Positions 53,827 through 62,107 of a stretch of 64,000 nucleotides of DNA are shown here, in pieces. The translations under genes were made by a program, and so were the position numbers. How positions within the stretch are numbered: the first letter of the stretch is position 1; each line of letters opens with the position of its first letter. The stretch is from the NCBI RefSeq assembly GCF_003390395.1, contig NZ_QUOV01000001.1, forward strand, positions 1,736,001 through 1,800,000, written 5' to 3'. Under the pieces are notes generated by a model, which saw only the letters and a list, made by a program, of their open reading frames with translations, was not told the DNA's origin and did no database searches. Source of the DNA: Thalassotalea euphylliae (GTDB lineage: Bacteria > Pseudomonadota > Gammaproteobacteria > Enterobacterales > Alteromonadaceae).

Positions 53827-54181
53827 GGTGTTACCTTATTGTTGTTATCTAACTTAATGATTATGAGGTGTACAAAGATTAACCTACTGGTAAAAAGGCA
53901 CTTTATCAATTGGTTAATGACTTATATTACAAATAAGTGTTGCGAATCATAACGCCAGCAAAGACTGCTATTTGTTTTTAGAGGCATTACGGAGGCTTGG
54001 CTAATTTGGCTTAGCCGTTTCATAATTTAAGGAATTTAAGGCAGAATAGTTTGGTACCAAGGCAAATACAGGTCTAATCAGGACATAAAAAAGGCGCTTA
54101 GCTAGTGCTATGCGCCTTGTAATATTTTTTACTAGCTTGTGTTTGTCTCTAGTTGAGACAGCAGCCGCAGATTAGCCTTTA
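53827..54181. other. Region between hydrolase and trhO
   Basis: 355 gene-free bases. Its main feature is the trhO terminator at 54084-54118. The promoter of the hydrolase gene must lie near 53830-53950. Confidence 0.5.
54084..54118 (-). terminator. Terminator after trhO
   Basis: AAGGCGC/GCGCCTT with an inner AGC/GCT pairing. On the minus strand it is followed by TTTTTTATG. Confidence 0.85.
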
Positions 54182-55165
54182 TTAACTTTTAGCAGCTTCT
54201 TGTTGTGCTGCGATACGTGCTTTTTTCTCAGCTTTACGTTGCTCTAAAATTTTTGCAGCGTCTGAACCTACGTGCGTTTCGCCACGTTCTTTTGCTAATT
54301 GCATTTGGCGTTCGCGTTCAGCGTAACGAGCGCGTTGCGTTTCGGTTGTTGAACTAAAACAGTGATGACAGCTAACGCCTTTTTCGTATTCTGGCTTTTC
54401 TTTGTCTTCTGCTAAAATCGGCATACGACATGCGTGACATTGGTCGTATTTACCTGCTTCTAGGCTGTGATCTACGGTGACGCGATCGTCGAATACGAAA
54501 CATTCACCTTGCCACATGGTTTCTTCCGCTGGTACGTCTTCAAGGTATTGGAGAATGCCACCTTCAAGGTGGTAGACTTCTTCAAACCCTTGCTCTTTCA
54601 TGTAAGCCGTTGATTTTTCACAGCGAATACCGCCAGTACAGAACATCGCTACTTTTTTGTGCTTGGTCGGGTCCATGTTCTCTTTTGCCCAAGCTGGGAA
54701 TTCACGGAAGGTTTTGGTGTCTGGGTCAACCGCGTTTTCAAACGTACCAATTTGCACTTCGTAGTCGTTGCGGGTATCAACCACGAATACTTCTGGATCA
54801 GAAATTAGTGCGTTCCAGTCTTTTGGTTTGACGTAAGTACCTACCACATGGCGCGGGTCAATGCCTTCAACGCCCATAGTTACGATTTCTTTTTTCAGCT
54901 TAACTTTGGTGCGTTTAAATGGCTTTTCTTCGGTGAAAGATTCTTTGTAAGAAATGTCGGCTAAGCGTTCGTCGCTTTTTAGCCATGTAAGTAAGGCGTC
55001 GATGCTTTCTCGAGAGCCTGCGACTGTACCGTTGATACCTTCTTTGGCAAGTAAAAGGGTACCGCAAACTTGGTTGTCTTCCATTGTTTTTAACAACTTA
55101 GGACGGATAACTTCAAAATCTTCAAGCGCAACAAACTTGTACATTGCGCAAACAACGTATTGCAT
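54182..55165 (-). CDS. trhO: tRNA uridine-34 hydroxylase TrhO (rhodanese family)
   Basis: Rhodanese-like enzyme of 327 residues (YceA family) that makes 5-hydroxyuridine at tRNA position 34 using molecular oxygen. The N-terminal domain (about 1-90, [11 protein letters not shown]) and rhodanese domain (about 110-210) are visible, with the active-site loop CTGGIRC at 176-182. A Cys-rich segment (CHACRMPI... CHHC) lies near 243-270 and a charged tail follows. A GAGGTAAAT site precedes the ATG. A perfect FNR-type palindrome lies 186 bp upstream. It is on its own transcript, ending at a strong terminator. Confidence 0.95.
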   Translation of the reverse strand: MQYVVCAMYKFVALEDFEVIRPKLLKTMEDNQVCGTLLLAKEGINGTVAGSRESIDALLTWLKSDERLADISYKESFTEEKPFKRTKVKLKKEIVTMGVEGIDPRHVVGTYVKPKDWNALISDPEVFVVDTRNDYEVQIGTFENAVDPDTKTFREFPAWAKENMDPTKHKKVAMFCTGGIRCEKSTAYMKEQGFEEVYHLEGGILQYLEDVPAEETMWQGECFVFDDRVTVDHSLEAGKYDQCHACRMPILAEDKEKPEYEKGVSCHHCFSSTTETQRARYAERERQMQLAKERGETHVGSDAAKILEQRKAEKKARIAAQQEAAKS

Positions 55166-55350
55166 ATTTACCTCGGCTGGCGGGAGCGTAATTCCCGTGC
55201 TTTGTTAATAAAATCGCACGTGTGTTTGGCGGCTTAAGCTAGGCAATTAACTATTAAATTAGCACACCAAGTACATCGTACTTACTTCGATAAATTCTTT
55301 GGCAAACCGACTATTTAACGATCAGCTAAGAATATTTGCGCGCAATTATA

Positions 55351-55364
55351 TTGATCTGGATCAA
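55351..55364. promoter_or_regulatory. Perfect FNR/Anr-type box upstream of trhO
   Basis: TTGATCTGGATCAA matches the FNR consensus TTGAT-N4-ATCAA exactly. It lies 186 bp upstream of the minus-strand trhO start. Regulation by an FNR-type oxygen sensor (EtrA/Anr) is inferred. Confidence 0.7.
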
Positions 55365-55444
55365 GAAATGGAAGTCAATGAACAAAGTATTACAGTTACA
55401 AAACGAGTAGTTATTGGATAGGTAAAAGCGCGAATTAGGTATAG

Positions 55445-55469
55445 AAAAAGCAGCATTGTGCTGCTTTTG
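55445..55469 (-). terminator. Terminator after VOC-family gene
   Basis: A 10-bp stem AAAAGCAGCA/TGCTGCTTTT with a 3-base loop. On the minus strand it is followed by TCTATAC after five T residues. Confidence 0.75.
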
Positions 55470-55523
55470 GTATTCATTTGCGCTTATTATTTGTTGAGCG
55501 TTTGTAACCTAAAAAAGCGCTGG

Positions 55524-55904
55524 TTATTTAAAGCGGTGTAGGGCGCAGATTTTGTTACCTGAAGGGTCACGCAAGTAGGCAAGGTAGAGTTTTACGTCAA
55601 AGCCCTCGCGAACACCCGGAGGCTCTTCACATGTGGTGCCGCCATTAGCAATACCAGCAGCATGCCATGCATCGGCGATTTCAGGTGATTTAGCAAAAAA
55701 GCCTATGGTAGAGCCATTGCCATGACAGGCAGGCTCGCCATCAATGGGCTTTGATAAGGCAAAAATACCTTTGTCGGTGTAATAGAAACAACGGCCTAGT
55801 GGGTCAATAACTCCTTCTTTATGGCCCATTGCGCCCAATACGGCATCGTAAAACTTTTTAGACTCTTCAATATCATTAGCGCCGATCATAATATGACTAA
55901 ACAT
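55524..55904 (-). CDS. VOC-family (glyoxalase/bleomycin-resistance fold) protein
   Basis: Protein of 126 residues with the paired beta-alpha-beta-beta-beta modules of the vicinal oxygen chelate fold (FSHIMIGANDIEESKKFYDAVLGAMG at 2-27, then AYLRDPSGNKICALH near 109-123). His and Glu metal ligands are partly visible, and many such proteins have no known substrate. A GAGAGAAAGT site precedes the ATG. It is next to a DUF1295 gene 71 bp upstream on the same strand. Confidence 0.85.
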   Translation of the reverse strand: MFSHIMIGANDIEESKKFYDAVLGAMGHKEGVIDPLGRCFYYTDKGIFALSKPIDGEPACHGNGSTIGFFAKSPEIADAWHAAGIANGGTTCEEPPGVREGFDVKLYLAYLRDPSGNKICALHRFK

Positions 55905-55975
55905 ACTTTCTCTCTTGTGTTTATTGTTTGTTATTTGCTGTTTGTTATCTGTAATTAGATAAATAAAAAATGCGA

Positions 55976-56932
55976 TTAATCGGTGGCATTTACCGTGTTA
56001 TTACTTTCATTATTAGCTTTGGGTTTGACGCGCCCAGGAAAAAATATATTCGTTTCTTGTTGATACTGGCGGTAAGCAGGGCGCTTTTGTACTGAATAAT
56101 ATTCAGCAGGCACAGCACCTGTGTAAGTCACCAGCGTGGTGTACATAACTCTTGAAACAAATAGTAAGCCCAAGCCTAACAGTAAGTTAGTGATTAACTT
56201 TTCTTGTCCAAACAAGGCTAACCACGCAGGAATAGCGGCAATCAGTAGTGCATTCCATACCATCCATTCAGCGAAATAATTAGGGTGCCTGCTATAGCGC
56301 CAAAGTCCGACATTACACACGTTATCTTTTGCTCCGCTTGCTTTGGCAGCTTTTAAAAATGAAAGCTTTTGCATATCGGCCAACGATTCCATCGCAAATG
56401 CCGCCAACCAAAGGATGATGGCGACAATTTCAAATGGGGATATTTGCGGTGACGTATTAGCGGCAATAATAAAAGCGGGAAACGCCAAGAAAGCTGCGTT
56501 AGCAAAGCCCTGTAAAATGGCTTCAACTTGCATGGCAAGTGCCGTATTCGTTTTACCTTGCTTATGCCAACGACGCTTTTGAAATTCATAGCGTGGTAGC
56601 TCAGTGTTTAAATGACCAGACGTTAATAGTTTGATTGCACCTAAGCCCATGCGGCTGCCAGCGAAAATGTACGCGATACTGACCATTGCAACACGCACAG
56701 GCTCGCCATCGCTATAAAGCCAAGTGACAATACCAATCACAGTTAGACCCCAAGGCCAGCCGATATCAACATACGACATGCGGCCTGTTTTCCACGCTGG
56801 AATGCAAACCACCAAGGCAAACAACAGCATTTGCAGGGCACCATTGATTAATGCCATTTGGCTAAAGCTAGTAGTGTTCATCAGCAACAACCAACCGCCG
56901 ATAAACGGTGCGAGCGGTGCGAAGTATTTCAC
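55976..56932 (-). CDS. DUF1295 membrane protein (isoprenylcysteine methyltransferase/steroid reductase-like)
   Basis: Inner-membrane protein of 318 residues with about seven helices. It shows the DUF1295 signature GLWRYSRHPNYFAEWMVWNA near 228-247, shared with steroid 5-alpha reductases and isoprenylcysteine methyltransferases. The start is GTG at 56932 with AGGAAAA upstream. It follows the molybdopterin oxidoreductase by 36 bp and is probably cotranscribed with it. The reaction is unknown. Confidence 0.85.
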   Translation of the reverse strand: MKYFAPLAPFIGGWLLLMNTTSFSQMALINGALQMLLFALVVCIPAWKTGRMSYVDIGWPWGLTVIGIVTWLYSDGEPVRVAMVSIAYIFAGSRMGLGAIKLLTSGHLNTELPRYEFQKRRWHKQGKTNTALAMQVEAILQGFANAAFLAFPAFIIAANTSPQISPFEIVAIILWLAAFAMESLADMQKLSFLKAAKASGAKDNVCNVGLWRYSRHPNYFAEWMVWNALLIAAIPAWLALFGQEKLITNLLLGLGLLFVSRVMYTTLVTYTGAVPAEYYSVQKRPAYRQYQQETNIFFPGRVKPKANNESNNTVNATD

Positions 56933-56968
56933 TCTGTTTTTCCTAATTCTTGTGCACTACTTTTCTTT

Positions 56969-59092
56969 TTAAGCGGCGCGAATGGCGACAGGTGTGCCAT
57001 TAAACGCGGCATTGCCGGTAAGCACGTCAACACGATCTGCAGCGGTAACATCATTAATACTGACCCCCGCTTGTGTGGCGGCAGTGGTCATTTGCGTACC
57101 TGCTTGATTATGCCCCCAGCCTTGCGGCATCGACACAACACCGGCGAGCACATCGTCGGTGACACTGGCAGGCAAGGTAACTTCACCAACCGGTGATGAC
57201 ACCACCACAAGCTGGCCTTGGCTAATACCTAATTTATCCGCATCTGTGGGGTGAATTTCCAAGGTCACTGGGTTTTTGCCTTTGACTAAACGAGCAGAGT
57301 TTTGTGTCCACGTGTTATGGCTTTTCACTAGGCGGCGGCTGATCAGTTCAAACGGATATTGTGGGTCAATGGCAGGTGATTGAATTAGCTTGTTTAACCG
57401 CGGTAAGTCATTGATAAACAAGTATGGCGCGAGCTCTATTTTACCGCTGGCAGTTAATAGTCGCTTTGGCAGGCTTTGCTGTAATGGCCCTAAATCAATA
57501 CCGTGTGGGTTTGCTTTAAGCTTTTCTAGATCTAGTGCTTGCTCGCTATCATTTTCCTTGCCGTAAGGACCGGCTTTTAGCTCCATATCTAAAATCATTT
57601 CAGGGGAATAAGGCAGGGCAGGTTTACCAGTAACGGCTTCGGCGATACTATTAAGGATCTCCCAATCCGCAAGTTGGTGTTCGGTTTTTTCAAATAATGG
57701 CGCTGAGTACTTAGCCGTATTACGCACCGCAAAGCTGTGGAAGAAAATATCGTAATGAGAATTTTCTAGCCCAGTGGTTGCCGGCAAAATAATGTCGGCA
57801 TGCTTAGTGGTTTCATTAAGGTAGATATCAACGGCCACCATAAAATCTAGTGACTGAAACGCTTGTCCAAGTTTTTGGCCATCTGGTGCAGACAGCACAG
57901 GGTTACCGGCGATGGTGATCATGGCTTTAATTTGGCCGTCACCTTCAGTCAGAATTTCATCGGCTAAGGTTGCCGTCGGGAATTCACCATTAAAAAATGG
58001 CATTTTCTGAACCCGTGATTGGTATTTGCCAAAATTCGTCGGGTGACCAGCGGTTTTACCTCTCAGTAAGTTAAAGGCAGGGAGTGGAAACATGGCACCG
58101 CCTTCGCGATCAAAGTTACCTGTGATCACATTAAGAACGATCGTTAACCATTGGCACAGGCCACCGAAACTTTGTGTGGACGCGCCCATGCGGCTGTAGC
58201 AAACGGCAGATTCAGCCCCAGACATTTCAGCAGCTAAGGCTTTAATGTCATCAACACTAATCCCAATATGCTCTGCGACTGCCTCAGGCGCATAGTCTTT
58301 TGCCACTTGCGCTATATCAGCTAAACCATTTACATAGTCGCTTAAATGCCCCAAGCGTACTTGGTGATTGGCAAAAATACAGTGAATAAGTGAAAGCAGC
58401 AGTAGCGCATCTTTTTCTGGGCGAATAAACAGGTGCTGATCTGCCATTTTCGCCGTTTTAGTGCGCTGTGGATCAACAACTACGACTTTGCCGCCTCGTT
58501 TTTGAATCGCGGTTAAGCGGTTTAACACGCCGGGTGCGGTCATCATACTGCCATTAGAAACCACAGGGTTGGCGCCAATAATCAGCATAAAGTTGGTGCG
58601 GTCAATATCTGGTACGGGAATCAGCATGCCATTGCCGAGCATGTAATTAGCGGCAACGTGGTGCGGCATTTGGTCGGTTGATGCCGAGCTAAAGCGATTT
58701 AATGTACCCATGGCTTTAGAAAATGGCTTCAGCACCAGTGAATTGCCAAAATTATGGGCATTAGGGTTACCGAGGTAAATACCTAATGCATTTTTACCGT
58801 AAGCATTTTGAATGGTGCTGAACTTTTCGCCAATCTCAGCAAAAGCTTGCTGCCAGCTTATTTCTTGCCAACCATCCGCGGTGCGTTTTATCGGACGTTT
58901 TAAGCGATCTTTATCTTCGTAAAAGTCTTGTAGTGCAAGCGCTTTAGGGCACATATGGCCTTTGCTAAACGGGTCGTTCTTATCGCCTTTGATTGAGATA
59001 ATTTCTTTGCTGTCGGCTTTGTACTGAATTTCAATTCCACACATGGCTTCGCAAATATTACAGTTGCGATAGTGGGTTTTAATGTCGCTCAT
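56969..59092 (-). CDS. Cytoplasmic molybdopterin oxidoreductase (DMSO-reductase superfamily)
   Basis: Enzyme of 707 residues with one [4Fe-4S] cluster (C11-x2-C14-x3-C18...C48) and the conserved Lys50, followed by molybdopterin-binding segments (IIGANPVVSNGS, VVVDPQRTKTAK) and a C-terminal dinucleotide-binding domain (SRRLVKSHNTWTQNSARL onward). The position matching Cys/Sec in formate dehydrogenases seems to be Asp (SASTDQMPHH), so the reaction is probably not classic formate oxidation. There is no Tat signal, so it is cytoplasmic. The start at 59092 is supported by GAGGG 8 bases upstream. The frame could extend 16 residues further, but without a binding site. It is divergent from an AraC regulator. 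Confidence 0.88.
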   Translation of the reverse strand: MSDIKTHYRNCNICEAMCGIEIQYKADSKEIISIKGDKNDPFSKGHMCPKALALQDFYEDKDRLKRPIKRTADGWQEISWQQAFAEIGEKFSTIQNAYGKNALGIYLGNPNAHNFGNSLVLKPFSKAMGTLNRFSSASTDQMPHHVAANYMLGNGMLIPVPDIDRTNFMLIIGANPVVSNGSMMTAPGVLNRLTAIQKRGGKVVVVDPQRTKTAKMADQHLFIRPEKDALLLLSLIHCIFANHQVRLGHLSDYVNGLADIAQVAKDYAPEAVAEHIGISVDDIKALAAEMSGAESAVCYSRMGASTQSFGGLCQWLTIVLNVITGNFDREGGAMFPLPAFNLLRGKTAGHPTNFGKYQSRVQKMPFFNGEFPTATLADEILTEGDGQIKAMITIAGNPVLSAPDGQKLGQAFQSLDFMVAVDIYLNETTKHADIILPATTGLENSHYDIFFHSFAVRNTAKYSAPLFEKTEHQLADWEILNSIAEAVTGKPALPYSPEMILDMELKAGPYGKENDSEQALDLEKLKANPHGIDLGPLQQSLPKRLLTASGKIELAPYLFINDLPRLNKLIQSPAIDPQYPFELISRRLVKSHNTWTQNSARLVKGKNPVTLEIHPTDADKLGISQGQLVVVSSPVGEVTLPASVTDDVLAGVVSMPQGWGHNQAGTQMTTAATQAGVSINDVTAADRVDVLTGNAAFNGTPVAIRAA

Positions 59093-59283
59093 GGTTTGTG
59101 CCCTCGTTGCGGCGTTGGATGAGTTAACGCCTGCCTGCAATTTTTATTGTTGTGTTTTCGACTATGTATTTTAGGTAACGGATTTAGTGTGACAGTAAAA
59201 TAAGCCAAGACTAACGGTAATAATTGACATATATTGGGTGGGATTAGCCATTTTTTAACCATTTGAGGTGTCAACGCAAAGCG

Positions 59284-60267
59284 ATGATCACAGTAACGAT
59301 ACTGGCGTTTGACTATGTGCTTGCCAGCGCACTGACAGGGATTAACGATTTATTTAATTTGGCTGGTGTTTCTTGGAATAAGTATCACCAACTGCCGGTT
59401 GATAAGCGTTTTCAGGTGCGAATTGCCAGTTGGCAGAAAAAGCCTATTTATACCTTAAACAATGTGATTATTAGCCCGCACTGCGCAATTAGCGACACCA
59501 TGGATAGTGATATATTTCTGGTACCGAGTATTGCGGGCGATATAGAGAAAACGTTAGCGCAAAATCCAGAATTAATAGCGTTTTTGCGCCACTTAAAAGC
59601 CAGTGACGCGATGATTGGCAGTAATTCTACAGGGTCATTCTTTTTGGCTGAGGCAGGCTTACTTGATGGTAAAAGTGCAACCACCCATTGGGCATCAGCT
59701 GAGCAATTTAGTCAGCGTTATCCCAATGTTTCGTTAAACAGCGAGCAGCATATTACTCATGATGGCAATATTCTATGTGATAGCGGTGGTATGGCGTGGT
59801 TTGATTTGGGGCTGTATTTGATTGAACTTTTTTGTGATCACGAGACTGCGCAAGGCGTTGCGCGCTCGTTTGTACTTGAGACTGGTCGAACAACGCAGCT
59901 TACTTACTCACCGTTAATCGCTAAAAAGTATCATAACGACAAAACCGTGAAAGCGGTGCAAGAGTGGCTGGAAATTCACTACCGCCAACAAATAGCCATT
60001 GGTGATATTAGTCAACAATTTGGTGTGTCTAATCGCACCTTGATCAGACGTTTTAAAGAGGCCGCAAAAATTACCCCCTCCGAATATTTACAAGCGATTC
60101 GCATTGACGCCGCGAGTAAACTATTGGTGCAATCAAATCAGCATATTGATGAAATTACTCACGCGGTTGGGTACAGCGACATTAGCTCATTTACCAAGTT
60201 GTTTAAGCGCAAAACTGGGCTTTCACCCAGTAACTATCGCGCCCGCTATAAAGCGAATCTGCTTTAA
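59284..60267 (+). CDS. GlxA-family AraC-type transcriptional regulator
   Basis: Regulator of 327 residues. The N-terminal DJ-1/PfpI-like domain (about 1-185) has the GlxA motif STGSFFLAEAGLLDGKSATTHW but no catalytic Cys, as usual for regulators. The C-terminal AraC helix-turn-helix pair (about 215-325) shows ISQQFGVSNRTLIRRFKEA and VGYSDISSFTKLFKRKTGLSPSNYR. The start at ATG 59284 is preferred over an upstream in-frame TTG (59263). It is divergent from the molybdopterin oxidoreductase (191 bp) and probably controls it. Confidence 0.9.
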   Translation: MITVTILAFDYVLASALTGINDLFNLAGVSWNKYHQLPVDKRFQVRIASWQKKPIYTLNNVIISPHCAISDTMDSDIFLVPSIAGDIEKTLAQNPELIAFLRHLKASDAMIGSNSTGSFFLAEAGLLDGKSATTHWASAEQFSQRYPNVSLNSEQHITHDGNILCDSGGMAWFDLGLYLIELFCDHETAQGVARSFVLETGRTTQLTYSPLIAKKYHNDKTVKAVQEWLEIHYRQQIAIGDISQQFGVSNRTLIRRFKEAAKITPSEYLQAIRIDAASKLLVQSNQHIDEITHAVGYSDISSFTKLFKRKTGLSPSNYRARYKANLL

Positions 60268-60301
60268 CTCTTCTTTCTTTATGAGCCCGTGTTTTTATGA
60301 A

Positions 60302-60931
60302 TCAGGGTATCTCTTGCCATTGAAAGTACTTCTTATTGGCAAGCGCTAGCATTGGCATATCTTCTTGCGTGTCACCGTAGGCATAAATATGCGAGTAGTT
60401 GACTAACTCATAGTGAGATTGGACCGCGAGTGCTTTCTTTTCATTGCTGCAATCGCCATTACGGTATTTGCCCGTGTAGCGCTGATTTATTCGGCGCTTT
60501 TGAACGGCGAGTTCGCTGCTAATCAAGTTTACTTGATAGCGGCGACACCAAGCGGCTAAGTAGATATTCACGTTCGCAGAGACCACCGCTATTTCATGGC
60601 CTTGTGTCCGATGCCAACGAATTTCGGTAAGTGCTCTGTCGAAAATAACTGAATCCATAAACTTGGCGGAAAAATTATTAGCTTGTTGTTTAGTGCTTGC
60701 GACTTTTCTGCGCCAAAAGGCAAAAAAAGTGAGCTTAGGCCTTAGTTTAGCGGTCGGATAGCGGCCAAGCTTATTCAGTAAAATAAAAGGTGACAGCACA
60801 AGTGCGCCAATAACAATGCGATATAGTGGCGTGGTATTGAGGAGAAACTTGGTATAAGTATCTGCGGTGGTAATGGTACCATCAAAATCAAATAGCGCGA
60901 GGCCAAGATTCGGGTTATTTGCTGCTTTCAT
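60302..60931 (-). CDS. HAD-IB family hydrolase (phosphoserine-phosphatase-like)
   Basis: Phosphatase of 209 residues. HAD motif I is DFDGT (about 14-18), preceded by LALF, motif II is in VVSANV near 115, and motif III/IV is YGDTQEDMPML near 190. The cap region (about 20-90) is helical and basic, typical of the HAD-IB group that dephosphorylates small metabolites or phospholipid precursors. Convergent with the GlxA-type regulator. No clear ribosome binding site. Substrate unknown. Confidence 0.85.
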   Translation of the reverse strand: MKAANNPNLGLALFDFDGTITTADTYTKFLLNTTPLYRIVIGALVLSPFILLNKLGRYPTAKLRPKLTFFAFWRRKVASTKQQANNFSAKFMDSVIFDRALTEIRWHRTQGHEIAVVSANVNIYLAAWCRRYQVNLISSELAVQKRRINQRYTGKYRNGDCSNEKKALAVQSHYELVNYSHIYAYGDTQEDMPMLALANKKYFQWQEIP

Positions 60932-60980
60932 TTTTTGGAGTTAACTTTTAAAGACTTTGCTTTTTAAGATCGGATAGGAA

Positions 60981-61379
60981 CTAAGGTGAAATTATTTCAT
61001 TCAGAAAGTTCGCTTCTAAGCCAATACCTGCTGGCGATGTAAAGAAAACTTGTGTCATGACAATATCAGGTAGTGAGTCAGTGCGGTAGCTGATACCTAG
61101 CTCATCCAGCTTTGCGAGTAATCGAGCTAAGCCTGTTAGTTGGAATGCAACATGATCAAGGTAATGTTTTACTGGGCTGGCAGAATGTTCGTCGCTTTCG
61201 GTTAGGTGCACCAAGGCGTTCTTATCTTTACTGTCAGTTTGAGTGGCATAAAGCCAATAGCCATTTCGGGAAAAATTAGGGCGATACCCAATAGCTAATT
61301 GAAATACCTTACAGAAAAAGTCTTTTTCAATGGCCAATACTGCTTTTGGGGCACTGATATTGATATGGTCGATATGCAT
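60981..61379 (-). CDS. VOC-family protein
   Basis: Protein of 132 residues with a vicinal oxygen chelate fold: HIDHINISAPKAVLAIEKDFFCKVF at the start (His2/His5 type), YLDHVAFQL near 74-82 and FFTSPAGIGLEANF near 113-126 with the Glu ligand. The start at 61379 is chosen because it puts the conserved HIDHI strand at the N-terminus and has AGGT upstream. An open extension by 12 residues exists. It lies just downstream of yefM-yoeB on the same strand. Confidence 0.82.
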   Translation of the reverse strand: MHIDHINISAPKAVLAIEKDFFCKVFQLAIGYRPNFSRNGYWLYATQTDSKDKNALVHLTESDEHSASPVKHYLDHVAFQLTGLARLLAKLDELGISYRTDSLPDIVMTQVFFTSPAGIGLEANFLNEIISP

Positions 61380-61396
61380 AGTTTTACCTGAAAATA

Positions 61397-61660
61397 TTAA
61401 TAATGATATCGGCAAGAAATGATGGTTATTGCTTGTTTATCAACGGCATAAACAAGTCGGTTGGTATCATCAATCCTTCTTGACCAAAAGCCAGAAAGGT
61501 TTTCTTTGAGCGGCTCTGGTTTACCTATACCTTCAAAAGGCATTCGTTTGGTTTCGATAATTAATTTGTTAATGCGTTTTAGCGTTTTTTTATCTTGGCT
61601 TTGCCAATAGAGATAATCTGACCAAGCTTCATCAGTCCATGACAAAAGCAATTTACTCAT
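61397..61660 (-). CDS. yoeB: YoeB-type mRNA interferase toxin
   Basis: Ribosome-dependent RNase toxin of 87 residues. It follows E. coli YoeB closely: WTDEAWSDYLYWQSQDKK, PFEGIGKPEPLKENLSGFWSRRI and LVYAV, ending SCRYHY, with the catalytic Glu49, Arg68, His86 and C-terminal Tyr87. All key residues are intact, so it is probably active. It overlaps yefM by 8 bp. Confidence 0.97.
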   Translation of the reverse strand: MSKLLLSWTDEAWSDYLYWQSQDKKTLKRINKLIIETKRMPFEGIGKPEPLKENLSGFWSRRIDDTNRLVYAVDKQAITIISCRYHY

Positions 61661-61907
61661 CTATGAGTTCTCGCTCCGTTGCATTGCCAGCTTTGTACTG
61701 TTCGATGGACTTATGCAAGTGTTCAGCATTGGCAGGCGAGCGCAGCAAATGTACCGTCTCCATTAAGCTATTGTAATAATCAAGCGACATGACTACAGCA
61801 TCTTCCGCATCTCGGCGCGTTATTACCGTTGTACTTGCATCATCAACGACATTATCCAACACCGATTTTAGGCCGTTTCTCGCTTCGGTAAATGAAATAA
61901 CTCTCAT
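61653..61907 (-). CDS. yefM: YefM-type antitoxin
   Basis: Antitoxin of 84 residues (Phd/YefM family). The N-terminal DNA-binding domain (VISFTEARNGLKSVLDNVVDD, TVITRRDAEDAVVMSLDYYNSL) is followed by a C-terminal toxin-binding tail (about 58-84). It neutralises YoeB and autorepresses the operon at the palindromes just upstream (61911-61967). First gene of the pair. Confidence 0.97.
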   Translation of the reverse strand: MRVISFTEARNGLKSVLDNVVDDASTTVITRRDAEDAVVMSLDYYNSLMETVHLLRSPANAEHLHKSIEQYKAGNATERELIDE

Positions 61908-61910
61908 GCT

Positions 61911-61967
61911 CTATACTCGTATGTGCCATTAATTGTACAAGTATAGCTAGCCAGTTAAATATGTACA
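61911..61967. promoter_or_regulatory. Probable yefM-yoeB operator palindromes
   Basis: An inverted repeat CTATACT/AGTATAG with inner GTA/TAC spans 61911-61946, and two TGTACA cores lie at 61934-61939 and 61962-61967. E. coli YefM operators also have TGTACA cores. The position, directly before yefM, fits autorepression. Confidence 0.7.
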
Positions 61968-62052
61968 AGATATTGAACAGGTTTGCATTATGTATTTAAT
62001 AATTAAGCTTAGACTTGCTATGGCTAAAGAAATAGGCAAAAGAGAAAGGCAT

Positions 62053-62079
62053 AAAAAAGCCCATCAAGGTGACGGGCTT
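62053..62079 (-). terminator. Terminator after metG
   Basis: AAGCCC/GGGCTT with inner pairing. On the minus strand it is followed by six T residues. Confidence 0.85.
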
Positions 62080-62107
62080 AAAATCGTTAGTAAGGTGAGG
62101 CTAGCGA

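Larger units (their letters stand above)
55166..55523. other. Region between trhO and a VOC-family gene
   Basis: 358 gene-free bases. It contains the FNR-type box at 55351-55364 and the terminator of the VOC gene at 55445-55469. Confidence 0.6.
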
